NCBI GenBank assembly: GCA_949825045.1
Contig: OX463807.1
Span: 13,355,501-13,419,500, forward strand
DNA length: 64,000 nucleotides
Direction of reading: 5' to 3'
Source of the DNA: Argyresthia goedartella
Lineage: Eukaryota > Arthropoda > Insecta > Lepidoptera > Argyresthiidae
This document shows, piece by piece, positions 24,711 to 35,940 of the stretch. The notes beneath the pieces are model-generated. The model was given only the letters and a program-made list of their open reading frames with translations, searched no databases and had not been told where the DNA came from. The translations under genes and the position numbers were made by a program. Every line of letters starts with the position of its first letter. The first letter of the stretch is position 1.

Positions 24711-26099
24711 CTGGTCAACTGTTTTTCCAAATCAGTGGAATAGATTGTAATTACGACTTTTGAATGTTTTTTTTATATATTTAAAGAAAAGTACAAAATA
24801 TACGTTTACTGGCGTAAACCTGCCATCCATGATAGCTTTGACATCGAATAAATTATTAGTAAAAATCCTAATTGGAATAAAATATTTTAGAATTTGATTT
24901 TTGATTTTGATCAATATAATAGTCTGTAAACTTTAGCAGGGCAATAGCGACCATTGACTCCTGTCTACCAGTATGTGATTGGGTCAGCAATACTTACTTA
25001 TTGCATGTAACGGTTGAAATTACTTTCGCTTTGCGTATCATAGTAGCGGTTGGGGACAATGTTATCGTATCTTTAAAATCTAGTTATGTCGTACTGATAC
25101 TGCATTTTATTATAAAACTGTGAAAGAGCTGTTTCTGTGTATTGAATATATCCCGGAAAAAAATATTGGGCGTAACCGAACCCTAAATATATTTTTTGTT
25201 TAATGGGTGACTTATTTTGAAATTGATTGCATAGAACGTCATAAGGTAAGTTAAATGCGTTTATAATTATTTAGTACAAATATTTGGTATTTAATATTGT
25301 AAGTAAATCGGGTTTCATCTTTTGATGATTTTGTCGAAACTTATTTTTTTTTCAATATCGGATGGATTCATCTTCCAATATTAAAGCACATATATTTAAA
25401 AGCTACATCTATAGCAAGTTTCATGTTTTCTTCTGTATGTGACCTTATTTCAGGTTAACAAGCCGTACATTAAGTAATATGTATGAAACAAATTATTTAA
25501 ATTAGCTCCATATTTATAATAAACTAATTAAGTACAGAAGGGGCTAAAAGTGGGCACAATTGTGCTTGTGCCATCTCGAATGGGAAAGGCGTAACGCTAT
25601 TTTTTAATAACATATTTTTAAGGGGTTTGGATGTTCAATTATAGTTCAGCGGGATTTGATAAATGAATAAAACTAAAATTAACTCAGAACACTAACATGA
25701 TTCGCAATGTATAGTAAGATATCAATATAACAAACAAAGGTTGTGTGGATAGAATAAATTCATCAAAAACTTGTTATCCAGGCACCTAAAAACATCTCTG
25801 GACCTTCTCAAATTCGCATCGCTCGGCCTCCATAGAGCCACTTTGGGCGGAAAACACTCCGAATAAAAAGGCTGTAAAAGAAAACCTCCCTAAAAATGAA
25901 GAGGAACAGTGTAAGTGGACGACGGCCCACCGGAGCAGACTCGCTTTTGACGTGAGAATAGGGTACTTAGTGAGATAGTTCGAAATTGTAGAAAACAAAA
26001 TCCTGTAGACTATAAATTTGACGCGGTTCTACGGATTTAAAAAAAAAAGTTTTTTATTGACATAATATGGTAGGAACATAAGCCATCTATAAAACTACA
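24711..26099. other. Gene-free A+T-rich stretch
   Basis: No protein signal. A 'ggcacaattgtgcttgtgcc' segment near 25556 resembles one near 11117. Confidence 0.45.
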
Positions 26100-26260
26100 T
26101 ACGACACTACACTTCGACGACCTCTGTGCGCGGTTGTGGCTCTGCCTACCATGCGAGAGGTCCCGAGTTCGATCCCCGGCTGGGGATAAAGAAAAAAAAA
26201 ACAGGTCTTGGATGTTTGCATGTGTGTGTGATATCGCTGTTTTTGGTTCCCACAACATAT
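26100..26260 (+). mobile_element. tRNA-like SINE, family S2, copy 1
   Basis: A B-box-like GAGTTCGATCCCC follows a degenerate A-box region ('gcggttgtggctctgcctac'). The body 'ggatgtttgcatgtgtgtgt...cgctgtttttggttcccac' is matched in reverse at 61177-61335, which shows a dispersed family. Confidence 0.6.
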
Positions 26261-28060
26261 ACCTAATACTAAATAATATACTTAATATTTTTTCTACAGA
26301 TAACAGTATATAATTTACAGGAATATAATTAATAATGTTCCAGTGCATATTTTGTAAGTAATCTTTGAAAGTAACCTCTTAACCTATAAACGACATCATT
26401 TGATGCCATTTTCCGTTATAGGTTTTGAATTATATTTAATTTAAAGTCGCGATGCCTCAAAATTTCCCTGGTATTTCGTCTTAAAATATATGGATAGAAA
26501 TATTGGATTATAATGACGAATACCAATGCGTCAAAAGGTTTCTTAATCACAAGATTAAATAAATATCTTGAGAATGTTTCCGAAATCAGATGAGGTTTAG
26601 CAATAAGAACGTATATTCTATCCAAATCCAGAGAATTTTGGAAGCTGAAGCTTTGTTAGTTGTAAGTAAGAAGCGCTAAAGCGTACGAGTCGGGTGACTT
26701 AAATCTTAAGTCGAGCCTATGTTACAATATTATTCCCATTACTCCATTATTCCTCTTACTACATATAAAACATAAAAAGTGTGAAACAAAAGGTATCGTA
26801 TTAATTAACTGGAACCCAACCATACGAGATTTCACACAATAACCATAAAAACCGACCAAGTACGAGTCGGACTCTATGCGAGTGGCAGCCCTGCGGACGC
26901 AAGGGTGTTGTCGCCAACCCTAAGTCAAGACGCTGAGCGATCGTGAAGGCGGGCGGGCGACGGCAGGGCGGGGAGGTGCGGGGAGCGGGGCTCGCCGCTC
27001 GATAAATCGATGCCGTGATACAGAGTCGGGCTGGGCGGCCTTGAGTTGCAGCCTGCTGCAAGACACACCCCCAATCTCCAAGTTCATTGCCAACTTTGTA
27101 ACGTTTGAGATGGCCACTGGTTTCAGCTGTGTCGTAGATACTTGTGTGAAATGCATTTGGTTCTGTTTTGTTACATAGGCTGAAATATGTTTTGCGACGT
27201 TTGTGAGGCTGACGTTCAATTTGCATGTTATGATGAGCATTTATATTTATATTTTACTCAGGTAAGTCGTATAATTTAGTGATTCTTGTCCGGCACTAAA
27301 ATTAAATTGAATTCATATCTGCAGCTCTAGTTATCCTGTCTAGGACCTGTACTGTAAGTGGCACTACTTGGTCGTTTATTCAAGGGCTTTTTATCCGAAT
27401 CTTGAAATGGAATATTGTGCTCTGAAGTTAGGGAATATCTTTCAAACCTCTATTTCAAGTGCATCTGGAGCTGTTGAAGTTAAACTATTACTCCATAGAG
27501 TACAGCGTGCGTGCGCGCTCTTTTAGTGACGTGCGTATTTTTCATGCGGGACGCGGGGCGCAATACTGACCGCACCCGCGTGCGATCCCAAAATCTTGCG
27601 TGGGTGATGAAACCCGCACGACATTGAGAGGCCTTAGTAATTGACCGAACGGACGAAGCGACTCCGTTTCAGGATTGGGCAAAAATGCTTTCGAATGTCC
27701 GGATGTGTGTCCGGATGTTATCTTCTACAGGCCGCATTTCTCAACTGATTCTCGGGATGTCTTGTGAGCAGGTTCGATAATTAAATAGTTTTTTTTTTGT
27801 CGATTCAGTTTTTGGATTTTTTTCAAAGTAGGGAATTTAAAATTTCAAAAAACCGCTACAGTCCATACATCTTGAACTATTTAAATTTTAGTGAAAAGTC
27901 AATAAGTAGTTTATTAGGTTATTGGTGCGCGGCTACTTTCATACTCCGTGACCCTACGTTACCAGGTGCATTCATAAGTTAGTATGTGTTATTAAAGGAA
28001 AGAGTCACTCGCAAGGTCTACTGCTCACAGAGCCACTAGTTATATAGAGGGGTGGCTATA
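26261..28060. other. Gene-free stretch with R1 fragments and a GC-rich island
   Basis: An R1 head fragment lies at about 26845-26890 and an R1 body fragment at 27905-27995. Between 26880 and 27080 the sequence is strongly GC-rich, with open frames on the minus strand that overlap in two frames; neither looks like a known protein. A second GC-rich patch is at 27540-27620. Confidence 0.4.
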
Positions 28061-29341
28061 CACAGTCAGGTCATAAGTTCTGTCACACAATAAAAAAATT
28101 TTGGATTTAGAACGCTGGCCACAAAAAAGTTTATTGAATTCGAATTTTGAATTTTTCATGAAATAAAAATGTGTACTTTTTAGAATTTTCCTCATTTTTA
28201 AATATGGAGTGGACACTTAAAGAAGACCGTGTCGCAGTTATTGCGTTGCATCGTTGCGGTTACGCGCCAATTAATATTTTCGACCTACTGAAAAATTTGA
28301 ATATAACCAAAAGATTCGTTTATCGTACCATAAAACGATACAATGAAGACTCTAGTGTAGATGACAGGTCAAGAAGTGGTCGCCCTCGCTCTGTTAGGAC
28401 TCCAGCAGTGATAAAAGCTGTGAAGGCGCGAATTCAAAGAAATCCCATACGTAAGCAGAAACTGTTGGCCCTTCAGATGGGGTTAAGCAGGACCACGGAG
28501 AAAAGGGTGTTAAATGAAGACTTAGGGCTTAGGGCATATCGAAGAAAAACAGGACATCGTTTGGACGCTCGTTTAATGGACCTGAGACTGAAGAGATGCC
28601 GCGCTTTGTTGAAGCGGTACGCGGGAAAAAAGCATCGGGAAATTCTTTTTTCGGATGAAAAAATTTTCACCGTGGAAGAGAGCTACAACAAACAAAATGA
28701 TAAGGTGTACGCACACAGTAGTGAAGAAGCGAGCAACCATATTCCGCGTGTCCAATGAGGTCATTTTCCATTCTCGCTCATGGTTTGGTTGGGAGTCTCT
28801 TATTGGGGCTTAACTGAGGTACATTTTTGTGAGAAAGGCGTAAAAACGTATGCAGTTGTGTATCAAAATACAGTCCTCAAGAACCTTGTGGAACCTGTTT
28901 CTCATACCATGTTTAATAACAGGCACTGGGTATTCCAACAAGATTCTGCGCCAGCTCATAGAGCGAAAAGCACACAGGACTGGCTGGCGGCGCGTGAAAT
29001 CGACTTCATCCGGCACGAAGACTGGCCCTCCTCCAGTCCAGATTTGAGTCCGTTAGATTACAAGATATGGCAACACTTGGAGAAAAAGGCCTGCTCAAAG
29101 CCTCATCCTGATTTGGAGTCACTCAAGGCATCCTTGATTAAGGCAGCCGCCGATATTGACATGGACCTCGTTCGTGCTGCGATAGACGAAAGGCCGCGCA
29201 GAATCATTTTGAATAAACTTTATTACCATAAGAATCTATGTTTTATTAAGTTCATTATGCTATATAAATGTTTACATAAATAATAAACATGTCTAAATTG
29301 TTTAATATTGCACATGTGACAGAACTTATGACCTGACTATG
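28061..29341 (+). mobile_element. maT-type (DD37D) mariner element, copy 2
   Basis: A 1281 bp sister of the copy at 4409-5717, flanked by TA (28059-28060, 29342-29343). It has the same CACAGTCAGG... left repeat and ...CCTGACTATG right end. A 28 bp deletion near the transposase C-terminus (near 29203) accounts for the length difference. Confidence 0.95.
28204..29220 (+). pseudogene. mariner transposase, DD37D, nonsense plus C-terminal deletion
   Basis: Start MEWTLKEDR at 28204. Codon 107 is Leu, so the lesion of copy 1 is absent. Codon 185 is TGA where copy 1 has CGA (Arg), at 28756-28758. The catalytic motifs FSDEKIF, FQQDSAPAHR and SPLDYKIW are retained with 37 residues between the last two aspartates. 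The 28 bp deletion removes the last residues and shifts the frame, so translation would run on to 29283. The two copies otherwise differ at few positions. Confidence 0.92.
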
Positions 29342-29343
29342 TA

Positions 29344-30461
29344 TATATTCCGTAAACAAAATTAATATAACCACACACTTTACTCATACAACCGATGTAC
29401 ATGTACGGCCGAAACCAATATAGTTTTTACAGGACAGGTACAATTCTCTTCACAATCAATTTTAGTGACAGCCAGTGATGGGGTGTTTATCGATATAAGT
29501 ACAGTATCACTATCAATAATATAAAATAAATACTTTATCGATATCATTTCGTTAATCTGATGGCAGCTCATATCGAGTGTCTGTTGCGTGTTCTTACAAA
29601 TTACATATATCTGAGTGAGTCCACTCTGCCCCACTTTACGTCTGACCGTATCTCGATTCGGCTAACATGGAAAGTCAACATTCATCTTGAATCGAGTAAA
29701 GAAATGTGAAGTGGATCTGAGAAGTGGACTTATGTAATAGGGAAAACTAATCAGCTTTGTAGATTGCCTTCCATATCTAAGATGTAATAATAGTATATAA
29801 AAAAAATCTGAAAACAGTGAATTAACTGTTTTCCGATTTACGATAAATAAGACGAGAAGTGTCGAGCGGTAAAGTAAAAATAAAAATTTAAAGTTGAAAT
29901 TACGTCAACGCGTTGCAAGGCTTCATTCACATTACAGCTAACGGTAGCGCGAAATTGTATTTAAAGTATAAATCTCTACCGTCTGTCTGTTTTGAAAGCA
30001 ACTATCAAATCAAATGTCAGGATGTTTTGAAAACCATAAAAAACAGAAGTTATATGTGTTATATTATGTAACGTAAATGTAAAAAAATCATCTAATCTCG
30101 ATAAGGATAAAGACTTTATGCCGGAAGACCAGCAACTTCTACTTCTTAACAGCACCTCCTTAGTGCCTAGAAACCATAGAATGTAAAAAGTCCGACGCCA
30201 TGAAGCAGTCTACGTAGAATACAGCTGGCGTGGAGGAAAACCACCGAGGAAGAAAATTAGATCACCAATATGTTCACCAATATGCAGCAAACAGTATATG
30301 AACATAAGATTTATTTTTATTTTGTAAGTAAATAGTTCAGATGTTGACTGCTGCATTTGCTGCATGCCCGATAGTTCAGTAGAATTATCAATCAATAAAT
30401 AATCCCCAATGAGAAGTCTCCTCGAGGGATTTTGTTTGTATCCGTCGCTCCCGCAGGTGTC
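29344..30461. other. Gene-free stretch
   Basis: No supported coding region or repeat. Confidence 0.45.
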
Positions 30462-30603
30462 TCAATACTCAATAGTTTATTCAATACTCAATAGTTTATT
30501 TGCATTCCATAATGGTACATTTGGTCTTAATAATTATAATAAATTGTCTCACATTATGGACCCTTACGGGCACAGCAACACAGGGAGGGAGAAGGCAGCT
30601 AAT

Positions 30604-33509
30604 TTATTTTTGTAGGCTATCACTTAAATAATCTAATAACGTATAGTAGCTTTTATTTATTAACATTAGTTTTAGTTTTTTAAAGAAAATGCTATCTTTT
30701 GGTTCATTTGTCAATGATTTCGGTAGTTTATTATAAACTTTTATTGCCATAATATATGGACTGGAAGAGTGTAGTTTTAACCTTGAATATGGTAAATGAA
30801 GTCTGTTCTTATGTCTCAAATTTTTTTGATTCATTTGCTCACGGCGATTGAAAAAATGATTGTATTTCCGGACGAATTTACATAGTTCCAAAATATAAAT
30901 TGAAGGGAGGGTAAGGAGTTTATGTTTTTGAAAAAAGGGTCGACAACTATCTGTTTGCTTTAAGTTAAATATGATTCGGATTAGCTTTTTTTGCATTGTA
31001 AATAGTCGAGGTGCATCGACGCTGTTTCCCCATAGTGTAACACCATAACTTAGCCATGCATACGCATAAGCGTAATACATGGCTAGAGCAGAGGAAAAGT
31101 CAGTGGATTCTTTTATTTCTCTTAGAGCGTAACAGAAGCGTGATAATTTCATGTGAATTTTTTGAATATGATTTTTCCAGTTAACATGGGTATCTATATC
31201 TATGCCTAATAGATTAAATTCATTTACGGTTTGTATTGACATATTATTGTAAGTAAGGTTTATGGCAAGAGGTTTCTTTTGGTGGGGGTAAAAGGCCATT
31301 ATTTTAGTTTTTGAGTAATTGATTTGAAGGTTGTGATCTAGCATCCAGTCAGTTACTATATTTAAGATGGAGGTGAGTTTCGCAGTTAGGTTAAAATCAC
31401 TATCGCATGTGGTAAGTAGAGAGATATTGTCTGCAAATAATACACAATTCTGGTTTATTACTTTTGGCAGGTCATTTATATAAATGAGAAATAAAAGGCA
31501 TCCAATAACGCTACCCTGTGGAATTGAAAAGTTTATAGCTTTTTTGTTTGATCGGATAGATTCTATAAATTTAGTTTCTTCATTATAATGTTCGATTTCT
31601 ACATATTGTTGCCTGTTTTTCAAGTATGCTTGAAACCATTGATGTGCTTTTCCACGTATACCTATTCCATATAGTTTATTTAGTAATATATTATATTGGA
31701 CTGTATCATAGGCTTTCGTCATATCAAGCAATATTCCAACAGCATATTTTTTGTTATCTAATGTATTAATAATTTCCTGTATATATTTTTGTACTGCTAA
31801 AGTAGTTGAACGATTTTTCCTAAAACCATTTTGGCACTCATCAAACAGATTAAATTTTTCGCAGAATGAATAAACACGATTACACATACATTTTTCAAAT
31901 ATTTTTGAAATTGCAGGTAGTAAAGCTATTGGTCGATAGTTATTAGGATCAATTTTTTCGTCTTTTTTATGTACGGGTTTTAATATTGAAATTTTTAGCA
32001 AGTCTGGAAAGTCACCTTCTTCAAATGTTTGATTTATTAGTGTAGTTATTGGTAAGATAAGTTCGTCAGCACATTCTTTAATAAGTGTTGGTGGTAATTC
32101 GTCTATTCCGAATGAACGTTTATTTTTCATATTTTTGATAATTTTGTGTATTTCTTTATAAGTTACTGGACTTAGGTAAAAAGAATTTTCTGTAGGAATT
32201 AGGCAAGGGCGGCCTTCAGGCAGTTTACCATTCGCGAGTCGAATTTTTTCTTCACCTATAGATGCAAAATGGTTATTAAATGAATTTACAATTTCCTTCG
32301 GCTCAGTGACTAGATTATTATCAATTTGTAACTTAATGTTCTCTTCATCTTTTTTTGGTTTTTTATTAGTACGTTCATTAATGATACTCCACATTGTTTT
32401 TACTTTATTTTCTGACATGTTTAGCTTTCTTACATAATTTAGTTTTTTTGATGTTATGATTGTTCGTTTTAATAATTTTTCATCCGCTTTATAATGGTTA
32501 TTAAGCAATGTGTTATTAGATTTATTAATTAGTATTTTTAGCAAATGTTTATGTTTACATGACGCCCTAATACCAACCGTTAACCAGTGTTTTTTAAACT
32601 TAGTTCTTAGTTTAACTCTATTTTTTGGTATACATCGATTTAAGATTATCGTCACCTTTTCTATGAAGTTCTTATAATTTTGTTGAATATTGTTGTTAGG
32701 TTTTATGCATTCTATCCAATTTATTTCTTTTAACTGTTTTTTTAAATTTAGTGACATTTTCGGCGTTCATAAGGCGTTTTTCGGTAAACCATTGTGTTAC
32801 ATATTTTACATTAGAAATTTTTAAATTTATAATAGCTCCTTTGTGATCACTAAAACCAAAATCCATAACATCAGTGTGGCTAATACTATTTTGGAAATTT
32901 GTAAATATTAAATCTATACATTTTGTTAAACGTGTTGGTTTTCTTACATGTTGAGCAAAATTATATTCCAACATGACATTTAGTAAGTCATTAGATTGTG
33001 TATCGTTTACTAGTACATTTATATTAAAGTCGCCACCTAGTACTACGTTACAGTGACGATAGTTATTATTGATATGAGTTAATAAGAGTTTGAGTTGCCT
33101 ATTAAATATGTCCTTCTCTCTGCCGTTCCAGTATACGGATATTAATAAAATATTTTCATTATATAATTCACCAGCACATAATTCTATAACATATTCAACA
33201 GAAAACTTTTCAAAGTCTTTTCTCTCTATAAACTCTGTATTTTCAGGTAATAGTATACACACTTCCTCCGGCGTAGTTAACTCTACAATATGAAGATACA
33301 ATCTTATAGCCTGTAATACTAATTAAATCCAATTTTGCTGGGGACAACCACGATTCAGATATACATATAGCATGGAATGGATTCTGATCGACGAAAGTTT
33401 CTAATATATCTTGTTTATTGTATAGACTTTGCATATTCTGAAATAGGATTTTAAAGAACTGGTCTTGTTGTTTATTTGCGAAATGTATAATTTTCGGTTT
33501 TACTTTCAT
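30604..33509 (-). pseudogene. ORF2 (endonuclease and reverse transcriptase) of LINE C
   Basis: Would nick target DNA and reverse transcribe the element RNA. Endonuclease: ILFQNMQSLYNK (Asn box), ISESWL (Glu box), LGGDFNINV, and FSDHKGA. Reverse transcriptase: YRPIALLPAISKIFEK, LLDMTKAYDTVQ, IPQGSVIGCLLFLIYINDLP, LFADNISLL, LLGIDID and a long C-terminus ending YLSDSLQK. Three lesions are visible. A one-base insertion near 33265-33285 shifts the frame in the endonuclease. An extra A in the run near 32735-32740 shifts it again between endonuclease and RT. The second catalytic Asp of the FADD box is Asn. The remaining 717-residue RT frame is open. Confidence 0.88.
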
Positions 33510-34602
33510 TCAATTGCTGGTAATTGTTTTCATTATTATATTTCACGGTCTTGCTTCCTGTATAATGTTCTTTTCCATCTATAATCAATCTGTTATTTCT
33601 TATAATTGCGTGTTTCCCTTCTCTTCTTGCGGAATTCATTAATTCTTGCATTTTGATCCGTTCTTTTCGTTTTTCTTCATCATAATATTCAGATATGTAG
33701 AGTCCGGTGTTTTTGAGAAACGTAGAATTTTGTGTTATGTATTTACACATGATCTTGCTAGTTACTTCAATTACAATAGGCCGACGGTATCCTTTTCTTC
33801 CAAGACGAAATATCTGATCAATATATCCGCCAAGATCCACATTGTACAGTTCTGCAAATATTTCAATAATTGTATTGTTCAGGCTGTATTCATTCTCGCC
33901 ATAGATTTCATCAAGTCCGTATAATACCACCTTTCTAGAATTGTCACTGCAATCTTTTGTCGGAGAGTTTGTATAGGGGGCTTGGTTTTGGGAGATCTTG
34001 GACGATAACTTTTCTATTTGTTTTTCTAAGTTTAACTTATCTTCTTCTAACTTTTTAATATCATTATCTATCTTTGTAAGATGATTAGACATTTTTGCTT
34101 GTTCTAACTTTAAGTTTTTTACATCTTTAAATAATTCTTGTTTCAATTCTTGCATGGCAATTGTTATCTTAACTTCTAATCTGGATGATATTTCTGTTAT
34201 TATTTGATGTTGTGCTATTTTTAATTTGCTATCCAAAAGATCACTCAGCTCCTTTAGGTGGGTGGGGACTTCACTAAGGTCAGAAACATTTGCATCTTGT
34301 GAAGTAGTTTTTGCCAATAATTTACCAGTTAGGGTATCGCCCGTGAAACTTTGTTCGCATTCGGAGTCTGCATATAATGTTGATGAATGGATGCTTCGCG
34401 CGGGAGTATTGTCATTTCTTTGTCTCCTAGTTACATTTGCACATTCAGAACAGGTCCAAGAAATATCGTACATGTGCGTGTTTTTTGTATATTGCTCATT
34501 TGTAATATTTAAGCATTGGTAGTGGTATATATTTTTACAACAGCAGCATTGTATGCGATCTGATATATTCGCATGTTGCTGACAAGCATCACAATTTGCC
34601 AT
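33472..34602 (-). CDS. ORF1 protein of LINE C (PHD finger, coiled coil)
   Basis: A 376-residue nucleic-acid-binding chaperone-like protein of a LINE. Residues 4-57 form a PHD-type zinc finger (CDAC, CCCC, HYQC, WTCSEC in order, Cys4-His-Cys3). A coiled coil rich in Lys, Glu and Leu spans about 145-205. A C-terminal region about 220-345 (VVLYGLDEI, IFRLGRKG, RPIVIEV, REGKHAIIRNNRL) resembles the RRM-like/C-terminal ORF1 domain of CR1-type LINEs. The ATG at 34602 is the first in frame and sits directly upstream of the zinc finger. It overlaps the ORF2 start by 38 nt, so ORF2 is probably made by reinitiation or frameshifting. The frame is fully open. Confidence 0.85.
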   Translation of the reverse strand: MANCDACQQHANISDRIQCCCCKNIYHYQCLNITNEQYTKNTHMYDISWTCSECANVTRRQRNDNTPARSIHSSTLYADSECEQSFTGDTLTGKLLAKTTSQDANVSDLSEVPTHLKELSDLLDSKLKIAQHQIITEISSRLEVKITIAMQELKQELFKDVKNLKLEQAKMSNHLTKIDNDIKKLEEDKLNLEKQIEKLSSKISQNQAPYTNSPTKDCSDNSRKVVLYGLDEIYGENEYSLNNTIIEIFAELYNVDLGGYIDQIFRLGRKGYRRPIVIEVTSKIMCKYITQNSTFLKNTGLYISEYYDEEKRKERIKMQELMNSARREGKHAIIRNNRLIIDGKEHYTGSKTVKYNNENNYQQLNESKTENYTFRK

Positions 34603-34840
34603 AGCTGTTTGTAGTTTTCTAATGCAATTTTATATCAGCGCCCTCTGTACTGTAGTAGCAGTACCAAAACAACCGCAATGGTTGCAGTAAAGACACAATG
34701 CGTGGAGCGGAACGCAATCGGGGTATGTGATCGTTGATTGGTCCTTTCCGGTGACACTAGCTGTCTGTTTGTATTTCTCTCTCTCTCTCTCTCTGTATGT
34801 TGGGCCTCTCTCTTTTGCGTTGACGTATGCAATTATGTTT
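34603..34840 (-). promoter_or_regulatory. 5' UTR and internal promoter region of LINE C, with a (TC)n tract
   Basis: Sequence between the ORF1 ATG and the presumed element start. A dinucleotide tract (TC)n at 34776-34794 lies here. No initiator was pinned down, and the boundary with host DNA is uncertain. Confidence 0.35.
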
Positions 34841-35139
34841 GGTCGGCTAGTACTAAAGATTTTGAGTTTTAACTTACTATTTAACATGAATTTCAGCAAT
34901 CCAGAATGTTCACTTTGTAGCACACTGGTCAAATAATATTTATCTTGAGTTTGGAAGTAGTTTCACCGCGGTAACTATTTTATTTTCCGATAATTGTAAG
35001 ACGAGAATGTAAACAAGTGTTCGCAGTTACACGGCACGTTCCGTTCCGTGTCGAGACAGGACACGGAGCTTTTCTACCCGTATATGATATCCCGTCAAAA
35101 ACATGCATGGATATAAAAAAGGCAAGCCATAGTCCCGCA

Positions 35140-35940
35140 GGTCAGACTGCTTTACCGTAAAAAGTGAGATCTCGATCAAGTTGCTTTATTTAATCAGTTT
35201 TCCTACTTATATATGGGAGCATATGAATAACTTAGTCATCAACTGTTACCTCATCAGATAACTCACAACATTTAATAGTGGCCGTGTAAATATCAACCAT
35301 CCTTATTTCTTTAATAAATAGAATAACTTGGGCATTGCACACGACGACGCGACGTACAGGTTTGCCGATGACTAAGGATCGATAAACTGCTCTCAGCTCT
35401 CAGCTATATCATGATGACGGTTTCGCCATACCAAATCTATCATTTTCATGCGCTCGAGATAGCTCTCAGACCTGAGAGAGTTTAACTAATATGGGCCGAG
35501 ATAGAGGTAGGTATACTTTCCTATATCTCCCAAATCCGCGGAGCAAAAGTATTCTGTGGTGTAGGTGTGCAATGTTTTTAATGTATCTCGTACCGCAATA
35601 TTTCATTGATTAATTTATGTTTATATGTGTTTTATTTTGTGATGTGTTACGGCGTCATTGGTGAACCTTCTGCGGGCGAATATTGTGTTATATCAACACT
35701 CTGAGAGCTTTAGCTGAGCGCGATTGCCAAGTCATTCTATTTATTAAAGAAACAAAGTTGTCTAATACTGATACTGTGGTGATGTTTTAACTGTTTAGAT
35801 AACATTTGATGACTTAATTGTAGTAAATATGTTCCCATAGATAAGTGGTAGGTTTTGATTAAATTAACCGACTTGGTATTACACAATATCTTACAACTTT
35901 TTACGGTAGAGTAATCTGCTTTACTTTTTTCATATTCATG
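35140..35940. mobile_element. Non-autonomous element with about 200-bp inverted repeats
   Basis: The left arm 'ctttaccgtaaaaag...cttagtcatcaactgttac...tctttaataaatagaa' (about 35147-35330) is mirrored by 35735-35935 ('ttctatttattaaaga...aacatttgatgacttaa...ctttttacggta'). Arms are diverged but collinear. The central 400 bp has no coding frame. Confidence 0.6.

Larger units (their letters stand above)
30462..34840 (-). mobile_element. LINE C: nearly full-length non-LTR retrotransposon with PHD-finger ORF1
   Basis: Minus-strand element with a 5' UTR upstream of 34602, ORF1 (34602-33472), ORF2 (33509-30604, overlapping ORF1 by 38 nt) and a 3' UTR of about 140 bp. The end has two copies of a 19-bp tandem repeat, tcaatactcaatagtttat on the plus strand (30462-30499). 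LINE 3' ends made of short tandem repeats instead of poly(A) are typical of the CR1 group. The PHD-type ORF1 also fits CR1/Daphne-like clades. The exact 5' boundary is not determined. Confidence 0.85.
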
